Shown here piece after piece: positions 1 to 7,087 of a stretch of 32,496 nt of DNA. Under the pieces are notes generated by a model. It was not told the DNA's origin, ran no database searches, and was given only the letters and a program-made list of their open reading frames with translations. Source of the stretch: Acetatifactor sp. (lineage in GTDB: Bacteria > Bacillota > Clostridia > Lachnospirales > Lachnospiraceae); NCBI GenBank assembly GCA_022511425.1, contig JAFLRO010000029.1, positions 1 through 32,496 on the forward strand, given 5' to 3'. Made by a program: the position numbers and the translations under genes. Every line of letters starts with the position of its first letter. The stretch's first letter is position 1.

Positions 1-1258
1 CTGCCTCCACAGCCTTGATGGCTGCCTCCAGCACTCCGGTATGGCCCACCATGTCAGGATTTGCAAAGTTGATGATGACCACATCATACTTACCGCTGCG
101 GATAGCCTCACAAAGCCTGTCGCATACCTCGTAGGCGCTCATCTGGGGCTTTAAGTCGTAGGTAGCCACATCCTTGGGGGAGTTCACCAGCACTCTGTCC
201 TCGCCCTCGTTCGGCACCTCCACACCGCCGTTGAAGAAGAAAGTCACATGGGCATACTTCTCAGTCTCCGCAATCCTGGCCTGCTTCATATTGTTTGCAG
301 CCAGCCACTCGCCGAAGGTGTTGGTGACGGAAATCTTATGGAATGCCACCTGCTTGTTGGGAATGGTGGGATCATAGTCTGAGAAGCAGACATAAGTAAT
401 ATTCTTTCTCGGCCCTCTGTCGAATCCCTTGAAATCATCATCGCAGAAAGCCCTGGAAATCTCCCTTGCACGGTCGGGGCGGAAGTTAAAGAAAATGATG
501 GAATCACCGTCCTGAACCGTCGCCACAGGCTTGCCGTTCTCCAGTGCCAGAGTGGGCTTTACGAACTCATCGGTCTCCCCTCTGTCGTAGGACTCCTGAA
601 TGCCGCAGATACCGCACTCTGCAGTCAGGCCCTCTCCCTTTGTCATAGCGTCATAGGCCAGCTTCACACGGTCATAGTTGTTATCCCTGTCCATTACATA
701 ATAGCGACCCATCACAGAGGCAATCTTGCCCACACCTTTTCTTTCCATCTCTTCTTTCAGGGCAATGGCGTAATCCTTACCGCTAGCGGGAGGGGTATCA
801 CGACCATCCAGGAAGCAGTGCACATACACCTTCTCCAGACCGTTCCTCTTTGCCAACTCCAGCAGTCCATACAGATGAGTATTGTGGCTGTGCACGCCGC
901 CATCTGACAGAAGCCCCATCAGATGCAGGGAACTGTTATTCTTTTTGCAGTTCTCCACAGCAGTGAGCAGAGCAGGATTCTCAAAAAAAGTGCCGTCCTG
1001 AATCTCCTTTGTAATCCTGGTCAGTTCCTGATACACAATCCGGCCTGCGCCCATGTTCAGATGCCCCACCTCAGAGTTTCCCATCTGACCGTCCGGAAGA
1101 CCCACAGCCATGCCGCTTGCATTTCCTCTTACGAAGGGATACTCCTTCATCAGCCCGTCCATCACAGGGGTCTTTGCCAACGCTACTGCATTACCCTCTT
1201 CTTTTTCATTCAATCCATATCCGTCCAGGATCATCAAAACTACCGGTTTTTTACTCAT
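1..1258 (-). CDS. gpmI: 2,3-bisphosphoglycerate-independent phosphoglycerate mutase, 3' end beyond window
   Basis: Interconverts 3- and 2-phosphoglycerate in cytosolic glycolysis/gluconeogenesis using two Mn2+ ions and a phosphoserine intermediate. Seen: reading from 1258 the protein begins MSKKPVVLMILDGYG, with the metal-binding Asp of the alkaline-phosphatase fold, followed by GQMGNSEVGHLN, which carries the catalytic Ser. The last visible part reads NFANPDMVGHTG, a metal-site signature of this family. About 419 codons are present; the family usually has about 510 residues, so roughly the last 90 lie to the left of the window. The start ATG at 1258 is preceded by a GGAAAGG about 12 nt away, rather far, but the nearer ATG runs into a stop after three codons. 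A good sigma-A-type promoter lies about 110 nt upstream. Identification is firm; only the C-terminus is unseen. Confidence 0.97.
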   Translation of the reverse strand, partial: MSKKPVVLMILDGYGLNEKEEGNAVALAKTPVMDGLMKEYPFVRGNASGMAVGLPDGQMGNSEVGHLNMGAGRIVYQELTRITKEIQDGTFFENPALLTAVENCKKNNSSLHLMGLLSDGGVHSHNTHLYGLLELAKRNGLEKVYVHCFLDGRDTPPASGKDYAIALKEEMERKGVGKIASVMGRYYVMDRDNNYDRVKLAYDAMTKGEGLTAECGICGIQESYDRGETDEFVKPTLALENGKPVATVQDGDSIIFFNFRPDRAREISRAFCDDDFKGFDRGPRKNITYVCFSDYDPTIPNKQVAFHKISVTNTFGEWLAANNMKQARIAETEKYAHVTFFFNGGVEVPNEGEDRVLVNSPKDVATYDLKPQMSAYEVCDRLCEAIRSGKYDVVIINFANPDMVGHTGVLEAAIKAVEA

Positions 1259-1361
1259 TATAATACCATACCTTTCCTGTCGCCTGCGCATACTCTCACA
1301 CCTTCTACATCGCACGGGCACATAATCGTAATTTCTGCAAAAGCATTTCTTACTTTCCAAA

Positions 1362-1390
1362 ATTATACACTGAAAAACCCACCTATGCAA
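1362..1390 (-). promoter_or_regulatory. Promoter of gpmI
   Basis: On the minus strand TTGCAT (1385-1390) is followed after exactly 17 nt by a perfect TATAAT (1362-1367). This predicts a leader of about 95-100 nt before the gpmI ATG. No riboswitch fold was recognised in that leader. Confidence 0.75.
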
Positions 1391-1407
1391 GACCACTAAC
1401 ATAAAAT

Positions 1408-1620
1408 TTAATGAGCCATTATCAGGCATCGGGTGACGGGTATGTCTCCACAAACAATAAAACGGTGTCCTTATGACGGCATGCCCACTAAAGTGGGCAG
1501 GAAATCCACTGCCTACGCAGACTTAGACGTGATGACCTTCCACGCCTTAGTCGAAGTTGGCAACTTGAGGAAAACTAACGGTGAACGGTAGCAAGCCTAC
1601 TGAAAAAATGAGTAACTCAA
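1408..1620 (+). ncRNA. Structured RNA resembling HEARO / IscB omega-RNA, without its nuclease gene
   Basis: Seen: a dense run of hairpins with highly structured, non-coding character. They are GCCCAC/GTGGGC (1483-1498); CTGC-CTAC-GCAG (1509-1520); a 12-position helix with two mismatches pairing GACTTAGACGTG (1520-1531) with CACGCCTTAGTC (1541-1552); AAGTT-GGC-AACTT (1554-1566); CGGTAG-CAAGC-CTACTG (about 1585-1601); and GAG-TAA-CTC near 1610. Single-stranded A-rich linkers such as AGGAAA and GAGGAAAACTAACGG lie between them. The sequence style and order of helices match my recollection of HEARO RNAs, the omega-RNAs of IscB transposon nucleases, which often occur without the ORF. No RuvC/HNH protein follows; the next gene is a metal exporter. 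Ends are approximate: ATGA at about 1410 could mark the left insertion site. RNase P, tmRNA and 6S RNA were considered and their core motifs were not found. The class assignment is tentative; the structured nature is clear. Confidence 0.55.
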
Positions 1621-1632
1621 AAGAAAAGCACC

Positions 1633-1661
1633 TTGTCATTTCCCCTAAAAGGTATTAAAAT
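1633..1661 (+). promoter_or_regulatory. Promoter of the CDF exporter gene
   Basis: TTGTCA (1633-1638), 17-nt spacer, TAAAAT (1656-1661). It lies just past the structured RNA, so the exporter can be transcribed independently of that RNA. GGAG at 1684-1687 sits 7 nt before the ATG at 1695. Confidence 0.6.
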
Positions 1662-1694
1662 AATATACTAACTAACTAAACTCGGAGTACTTAA

Positions 1695-2861
1695 ATGATA
1701 ACCTTACTATCCAGACTTTTCATCAAAAATCACAGCGACATCAAGAACCCCTCCGTGCGCAGAGCCTATGGGATGTTATGTGGCGCTCTGGGGATCGGGC
1801 TGAATCTGATCCTTTCCCTGGGAAAATTTGTCGCCGGTGTCCTCTCCGGTTCCATCTCCATCACCGCTGATGCCTTCAATAACCTTTTGGACGCTGCATC
1901 CTCTGTCATCACATTGATGGGGTTTCGCATGGCGGGGCAGAAACCGGATTCAGACCATCCCTTCGGCCACGGTCGTATTGAATATGTCTCCGGATTTCTG
2001 GTGTCCGTCCTGACCTTACTCACCATGATTGAGTTGATAAAAAGCTCCTTTGAAAAGATCCTGCATCCCCAGATACCCGCTATGTCTCCTCTGGTGCTTA
2101 GTCTTCTGGCATTTTCTATCCTGGTCAAATGCTATATGTACCTGTACAACAGAAAACTGGGAAAGCGGCTGGAATCCCCTTCCATGGGGGCAACAGCCGT
2201 GGATTCCCTGAGCGATGCACTGGCTACCACCGTGGTGCTGACCGGAGCTCTGATTTCCCGGTTCGCCGGTTTGTCTGTGGATGGATGGTGCGGTCTCGCA
2301 GTGTGTTTTTTCATTGGCTATGCAGGCTATGAGGCTGCCAGGGACGCCGTCAGCCCTCTGCTGGGCCAGGCTCCGGACCGGGAATTTGTAAAGCAGGTCC
2401 ACGACCTGGTTCTCTCCCATGAAGGGATTCTGGGTGTCCACGATCTGATCGTTCATAATTACGGCCCCGGCAACATACTAATCTCCCTTCACGCGGAAGT
2501 ACCCGCAGATGGCAGCCTTATAACCCTTCACGAACTCATTGATACCATTGAACATCAGCTGCATGATGAACTTCAATGTCAGGCAGTCATCCACATGGAT
2601 CCCGTTTTGGTGGGTGATGAAGAAACAGATCGCCTTTGCCGACTCACAAAAAAATGTCTGGCAGAGATCGACACCTCCCTGACCATACACGATTTCCGCA
2701 TCGCTTCCTGCCCGGAGGGAACCCGTTTGCTCTTTGATGTAGCCGCACCGTACGACTTTCCCATGTCGGATGCAGATCTGGCAGACATTATAGACCGAAA
2801 AATCCGTGACAGAAATCCCGCACTGCGCACTGTCATTGAAGTAGACAAACAACAGTTTTAG
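1695..2861 (+). CDS. Cation diffusion facilitator (CDF) metal exporter, possibly Mn-type
   Basis: Membrane antiporter that exports a divalent metal in exchange for protons. Seen: 388 residues with about six hydrophobic segments in the first 220 residues. The TM2 motif DAFNNLLDA and the HPFGHGRIEYVSG loop are typical of CDF proteins. The four presumed transport-site residues are N62 and D66 (NxxxD in TM2) and D170 and D174 (DxxxD in TM5). Known: zinc exporters usually have HxxxD in one or both positions, while the NxxxD/DxxxD combination has been linked to MntE-type manganese exporters. Substrate is therefore inferred as Mn2+ rather than Zn2+, with moderate certainty. The cytosolic C-terminal domain begins near residue 220 and continues past the usual metallochaperone-like fold with an extra segment of about 90 residues. 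A yybP-ykoY or czcD riboswitch was not recognised upstream. Start chosen by the GGAG 7 nt upstream. Confidence 0.9.
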   Translation: MITLLSRLFIKNHSDIKNPSVRRAYGMLCGALGIGLNLILSLGKFVAGVLSGSISITADAFNNLLDAASSVITLMGFRMAGQKPDSDHPFGHGRIEYVSGFLVSVLTLLTMIELIKSSFEKILHPQIPAMSPLVLSLLAFSILVKCYMYLYNRKLGKRLESPSMGATAVDSLSDALATTVVLTGALISRFAGLSVDGWCGLAVCFFIGYAGYEAARDAVSPLLGQAPDREFVKQVHDLVLSHEGILGVHDLIVHNYGPGNILISLHAEVPADGSLITLHELIDTIEHQLHDELQCQAVIHMDPVLVGDEETDRLCRLTKKCLAEIDTSLTIHDFRIASCPEGTRLLFDVAAPYDFPMSDADLADIIDRKIRDRNPALRTVIEVDKQQF

Positions 2862-2956
2862 TTAATTGTTAAAGATAGTTACCAATAGTAACATAAGATA
2901 CACCACTCTTGAAACAGTAATACTGAATAGAAAATACAACACCTGAAAGGCACAAT

Positions 2957-3388
2957 ATGGCACAGAAAGAAATCATCCGGCTGACCCCCGCCGAGGCGAG
3001 GCGGCTGGAAGCAATTAAACACAGATACCGGGAAGAAGCCCGTAGAAAATTTGAAGAGCGGGTGGCATATTACCATCCGCTCACTGGTGGAACTTATACT
3101 TCCATCACTATCAGGGATCAGAAGAGCCGCTGGGGCAGCTGCTCCTCCCGGGGCACACTGTCCTTTAACTATCGGCTGATCTTTGCCCCGCCCATAATAC
3201 TGGATTATGTAGTGGTCCATGAGCTCTGTCATCTGACCTTCATGGACCACTCTAAGAATTTCTGGAACAAAGTAGCTTCCGTCATGCCTGATTATAAGAA
3301 TCACCGGCAATGGTTGAAGGACCACGTCCAGGAATTAACCCCTGAGCACCATCTGGAAAAACTTGGCATTTCCATCAAACTGGATTGA
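2957..3388 (+). CDS. Short YgjP/DUF45-type metallopeptidase-like protein
   Basis: Seen: 143 residues with zinc-peptidase motif HELCH at residues 88-92 and a third histidine at H98 in the context FMDHSKNFW, plus the upstream RWGSCSSRGTLSFNYRL stretch that is diagnostic of the YgjP-like family (DUF45). Known: full-length members have about 230 residues with an N-terminal beta domain; here the N-terminal part is reduced, so this is a short variant whose catalytic core is complete. Substrate and role are unknown for the family in most bacteria. The start ATG is preceded by GAAAGG; the N-terminus is rich in charged residues and there is no signal peptide, so it is likely cytosolic. It follows the CDF gene in the same direction (95-nt gap), possibly cotranscribed, and converges on lipoprotein A with only 17 nt between the stop codons. 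Confidence 0.85.
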   Translation: MAQKEIIRLTPAEARRLEAIKHRYREEARRKFEERVAYYHPLTGGTYTSITIRDQKSRWGSCSSRGTLSFNYRLIFAPPIILDYVVVHELCHLTFMDHSKNFWNKVASVMPDYKNHRQWLKDHVQELTPEHHLEKLGISIKLD

Positions 3389-3405
3389 ACATCATTATTG
3401 AACAC

Positions 3406-5973
3406 TCAACTGTTCTCATCCACATACACCTGCACTCTTCTCTGAATGGTTTCTGCCACATCCTGTGCACTCTTCTGGTCGTTAAAGAAAAATTCCATTT
3501 CCTCATCTATGATATTCGTTACATCAGTGTTGTAATAATAAACCCTGTCCACGGAATAGATAAGATTCACAATCTGATCCAGCTGCTCCTGACTCATGGG
3601 ATCCAGGATAATCTGCTCTCCGTTGATGTAAAAGGTCTGGTCATATTCCTGCTTATTTCCGTCACCGTCGATGTAATAAGGTTTCTCCAGCGCTTCCTTG
3701 GCCTTTTCTTCAAAAGCATCCTTCTGGACAGGCAGCCCGTAATTCAACTCCTTCTGATACTCATCCGTCAGATAATAGCGCAGAAACTCCCAGGCGCCGT
3801 CCTTATTGTTGGACTTAGAGGAAATACAGTATAGAGTATCCGAATACAGGATGGAGCCCTGCCCACTCTCCATAGGAAAGCCTACATAACTCACAGGTTC
3901 GCCAAATTCCCCATTGATGGTATAATTCATATCTGCGACCCTGGATATATAAGCCTCCTCCAGTACCGCCTTGTCCTCACGGTATATCGATGACCAGTCA
4001 AAGTTCATCCAATAATCATCATCATGCTGAATCTCTTGAGGGAGCTTTTTCGCAAATTCCATCATAGCAATAAAATCAGGAGAATTAAAATTGCATTTAC
4101 CGGTGTTTACATCCACAAAGTCACTGCCGCAGTACTGCATGACCAGAGTGAAGAAATAACTTCTGGTAAGATCATAGGTCAGATTGGTTCCCTCCGGCAT
4201 GGAGTCCATCAACTGCATCATTTCCTCCATGGTCCAGCTGGTTCTGTCACCCACCAATGCCGTTTTTCCCAACATGGTGCGGACATAAAAACTGGGAATC
4301 ACATAATAGAGCTTACCCTTCACAGAATATGCGTCGAACACATTCTCTAAAAACTCCACCTGAGACAACTCCTCGTCATCCTCAATCAACTTTCTGATAT
4401 CGGTCAGCAAACCTTTGGCAATATAATTTTCCACGGTCATCTGCCTGTTCGCCACTAGAATATCAGGCATATTTCCTGTGATAATATCATTATTCAGCTT
4501 GGTGATGCCAGCCTCCCAGTCCTCATAGGTGTTATAGATATCATAGTTCCTGATGACGATCTTGTATTCCTGGCTGCGGCGATTGAACTCCACCACCCGC
4601 TGTTTGATGTCGTTGCCGGCATAGCTGCAGCCCAACACCAGCACCTTTTTGTCCTGAATCTCCTCAGGCGGTACATAAGTGAACATTCCTATCTTCAGGT
4701 CGTTATAATTATTATACTCATAGAACGTACCGATAAACCTTGTATCATCAAGCTCTATCACCCTCTGGAGCGAGGAAATGTTAAGATCAGAATTAACGTA
4801 ATTCATAATCTCTCTTCCTTCTTCGTCCCCTCGGTTATAAACATTGACACCGGTGCTGGTGGGATAAATGATATCCGAAGTATTCCCGGCTAATATGCCA
4901 TAGCTGCCGTAAAGTACGGTTCCCGGTATCAGTACAGGATCGCTGACAGCATCTGTAGTCGGGTCGTACTCCACCATATATTGTTCCTGCCAGTTTGATT
5001 CGCTGGAATAGACCACCAGCAGCTTACCGTTGTTCCGGGGCAGCATATAATTATAATTCCAGAACATATCCTTAATCTCATCCGGCATGACCTTTCTCTC
5101 GCCCATAACACCGTCTGCAGATACTGTCTGCTTATAGACTTTGTCTCCTGACCAGAACAGATTTAATGAGCCATCCGAAGATGCAGCCATAGTCGACAGA
5201 TAAATGTACTCATCCTCCGTCTCAAGGTCTTCCATCTCCGTCTCCCATCTGATAGAGCCATCCAGGTTCCAGCAGCACAAGTAATTGCGCGAAATATTGA
5301 AACCGGTAGAGTAATTACTATAATTGTAATACTTGCTTCCATAAATACCGTTTTCTGCAAGAATTGTGTTTCCTATGCTGGTGTTCTCCCAAATTTTATT
5401 GGGTATATAGTCCTCCACGCCAAAGCCAGGATCTATCTCAAAACCAGCGTCCACGCCAAAGCCAGAATCCACGCCAAAGTCAGTATCGATATCTGGTATG
5501 GCCTCTAAATCCTCTCCGACATCCTCTTCCGGTTCAGCATCCTCCTCTTCTCTTCCCTCTTCATCCTGTATTTCCTCCTCCAACCAAATGTCCACATTGG
5601 TTCCGCTAGATCCGTCCGTACCTTCCAACTCTTCCGGGGAAATTTCTACAGGAGTTACCTCCAGGTTTGTCATTTGAACATCGGAGCCATCTTCATTCAT
5701 ACTGATTAACTTATACTCCCGAGGGTTAGTATCCGAATCCCAATGGTACACCTGAAACAGCATATAGACCCTGCCGTCCGCATAGCGGGAAGATAGCATA
5801 TAGGAATCGTCTCCTCCCAAGTCCGGCATCTCTAATTCCTTTAAACTGTAGACGTGCTGCTTTGCCAAATCCGCATTCTCATAGGCATCGCCGCCACAGG
5901 CAGTAAGTCCGCCCACCGTCACTGCCAGTGCCATGACCATACAGCCGGCACGCTTTAACAAGCTCTTTTTCAT
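3406..5973 (-). CDS. Solute-binding lipoprotein A: propeller-like N-half plus SBP domain, with acidic repeat insert
   Basis: Extracytoplasmic binding lipoprotein of a carbohydrate-type ABC importer. Seen: 855 residues; basic N-terminus, hydrophobic helix and lipobox LTAC with acylated C26. Residues about 55-440 contain recurrent DGxLYxxx strand repeats suggestive of a beta-propeller. Residues about 110-190 are an extremely acidic insert containing a six-residue repeat (DxGFGV) encoded by an 18-bp tandem repeat. Residues about 440-855 form an extracellular solute-binding domain (from VLVLGCSYAGN onward, with DIITGNMPDIL). The C-terminus QRRVQVYVDENS matches lipoproteins B, C and D. It is the last gene of the operon and overlaps the MacB-like gene by 4 nt (ATGA), with GGAGG just upstream. 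It is the longest and most divergent paralogue and the only one with the acidic insert. Ligand unknown. Confidence 0.88.
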   Translation of the reverse strand: MKKSLLKRAGCMVMALAVTVGGLTACGGDAYENADLAKQHVYSLKELEMPDLGGDDSYMLSSRYADGRVYMLFQVYHWDSDTNPREYKLISMNEDGSDVQMTNLEVTPVEISPEELEGTDGSSGTNVDIWLEEEIQDEEGREEEDAEPEEDVGEDLEAIPDIDTDFGVDSGFGVDAGFEIDPGFGVEDYIPNKIWENTSIGNTILAENGIYGSKYYNYSNYSTGFNISRNYLCCWNLDGSIRWETEMEDLETEDEYIYLSTMAASSDGSLNLFWSGDKVYKQTVSADGVMGERKVMPDEIKDMFWNYNYMLPRNNGKLLVVYSSESNWQEQYMVEYDPTTDAVSDPVLIPGTVLYGSYGILAGNTSDIIYPTSTGVNVYNRGDEEGREIMNYVNSDLNISSLQRVIELDDTRFIGTFYEYNNYNDLKIGMFTYVPPEEIQDKKVLVLGCSYAGNDIKQRVVEFNRRSQEYKIVIRNYDIYNTYEDWEAGITKLNNDIITGNMPDILVANRQMTVENYIAKGLLTDIRKLIEDDEELSQVEFLENVFDAYSVKGKLYYVIPSFYVRTMLGKTALVGDRTSWTMEEMMQLMDSMPEGTNLTYDLTRSYFFTLVMQYCGSDFVDVNTGKCNFNSPDFIAMMEFAKKLPQEIQHDDDYWMNFDWSSIYREDKAVLEEAYISRVADMNYTINGEFGEPVSYVGFPMESGQGSILYSDTLYCISSKSNNKDGAWEFLRYYLTDEYQKELNYGLPVQKDAFEEKAKEALEKPYYIDGDGNKQEYDQTFYINGEQIILDPMSQEQLDQIVNLIYSVDRVYYYNTDVTNIIDEEMEFFFNDQKSAQDVAETIQRRVQVYVDENS
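5415..5486. repeat. 18-bp tandem repeat (4 copies) inside lipoprotein A
   Basis: Four consecutive 18-bp units start at 5415, 5433, 5451 and 5469. Copies 1, 3 and 4 begin CCACGCCAAAG and differ by a few bases; copy 2 is more diverged. On the coding strand they give a six-residue repeat of the form D-x-G-F-G-V within the acidic insert. The unit length keeps the frame, so copy-number change would alter only the length of the linker. Confidence 0.85.
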
Positions 5974-7064
5974 AACTCCTCCATCTGCGCATTCTTGTCT
6001 GCGCTCTTTTTATTTTTTACCTCCAGACGCTTCGCCCGGATGCGCTCCATGCGCCGCTCTGCTTTATCCTTGATCCATCTCCACTTATCCTTCAGTGTCC
6101 AGCCCTTATGCCGCCACCAACTGGTGAACAGTCCCAACGCCACTGTCAGAGCATAGAGTAGAAACAGCATCTCAAACAGTGTGAGTAGAGCCAGGATATC
6201 CTCATAACCTCTGGCGATATTTTCCCAGTAGGGATAAATGATCGCTTTACCGTTCATGGAGCGGATTCCAAACTGTGTGAGCAGCTTCAATCTGGAAAGC
6301 AGTGAATACCGGGAGGTATTTTCCAGAATCTCCACCTCCTGTGGATTCCTTCCAAAGTTCTCACGGACTAGATTTTCTGCAAAACCAGTTATAGGATTGG
6401 GCAGCACGACCTCATAGTGGTTGATACCATTATTCAGCCCCAACTCCTCCAGCGTTTTGTAGGACACATACACCAGTGTACTGTCAAGACCTGCTCCCTC
6501 AGCCAGCCTGCCCTCCGGCCGCTCCACCACACCTACTACAATATGGGGAACATTGCCGATATTTACCATCATTCCCGCCACATCGCTGGCGCCGAACAGC
6601 TGCCAGGCTGCGTCTCTGTCAATGACACAATAGTCCTGCATCAGATCATTTCCTGAGAAATAGTAACCTGACACCAGTGTCATTGGATGAAACAGGAAAA
6701 AATCACCGCCGATACCTATGGCATTCGCCTGAAAAGAAGCTCTGTCGCTGGAAATAAACACACTTCCGTCAGCACTGTACGCATCCACCCACAGCCTTGC
6801 ACTGGGGTTCTCAGACTCCTGAACTACAGATGCTTCGGCCAATGTGCTGTCTATGGAATGCTCAAACTCCTCTATACTATCTTTGGAAATACTGGCATCT
6901 ACCGCGAAAAAGCAGCTGACCTGGGCCACACCTCCGTCTTCGCTCCACCGCTCTGCCATCATCTGCGACGATTGGCTCTTGCCCAGATGGCCAATGATGA
7001 GCAGCAGTATCAGGAAAATCACAAAGGATGTGGCACCGCTTATACCCAATATTCGTTTCTTCAT
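5970..7064 (-). CDS. MacB periplasmic-core-like protein with two membrane anchors and no ATPase/FtsX bundle
   Basis: Seen: 364 residues from the ATG at 7064, which has GAGG 6 nt upstream; an in-frame ATG at 7082 would add six residues but has a poorer site. There is one N-terminal membrane helix (about residues 5-27), then a large extracytoplasmic domain whose segment CVIDRDAAWQLFG...VGVVERPEG is the classic MacB periplasmic-core (MacB_PCD) pattern, then one C-terminal membrane helix (about residues 287-312) and a strongly basic cytoplasmic tail. Known: MacB/LolC-type permeases have three C-terminal helices forming the FtsX bundle and an ATPase; those are absent here. It sits directly after a MacA/HlyD-like gene (23 nt) and overlaps lipoprotein A by 4 nt, so the two exporter-type proteins are probably partners. 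Inferred role: an envelope-spanning adaptor or sensor rather than a transporter by itself. Confidence 0.75.
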   Translation of the reverse strand: MKKRILGISGATSFVIFLILLLIIGHLGKSQSSQMMAERWSEDGGVAQVSCFFAVDASISKDSIEEFEHSIDSTLAEASVVQESENPSARLWVDAYSADGSVFISSDRASFQANAIGIGGDFFLFHPMTLVSGYYFSGNDLMQDYCVIDRDAAWQLFGASDVAGMMVNIGNVPHIVVGVVERPEGRLAEGAGLDSTLVYVSYKTLEELGLNNGINHYEVVLPNPITGFAENLVRENFGRNPQEVEILENTSRYSLLSRLKLLTQFGIRSMNGKAIIYPYWENIARGYEDILALLTLFEMLFLLYALTVALGLFTSWWRHKGWTLKDKWRWIKDKAERRMERIRAKRLEVKNKKSADKNAQMEEL

Positions 7065-7087
7065 TACTCGCCTCATTTCCATCCGGC

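Noticed and set aside
923-1399. A 158-codon open frame on the plus strand
   Set aside because: Antisense to gpmI and its promoter; no family resemblance and no ribosome binding site.
1408-1620. tmRNA, RNase P RNA or 6S RNA
   Set aside because: No tRNA-like ends, no GAGGAAAGTCC/ACAGAAA core of RNase P, and no single long bulged hairpin as in 6S RNA.
1408-1680. Metal-sensing riboswitch (yybP-ykoY or czcD/NiCo class) ahead of the CDF gene
   Set aside because: The arrangement of stems does not match either class as I know them, and a good promoter lies between the structured RNA and the gene.
2878-2892. Small inverted repeat GTTAC-CAATA-GTAAC after the CDF gene
   Set aside because: Five base pairs, no T run; probably chance, so read-through into the YgjP-like gene is plausible.
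3400-3415. Inverted repeat GAACA-CTCAAC-TGTTC between the convergent stop codons
   Set aside because: Only 5 bp and no T run on either side; too weak for a terminator.
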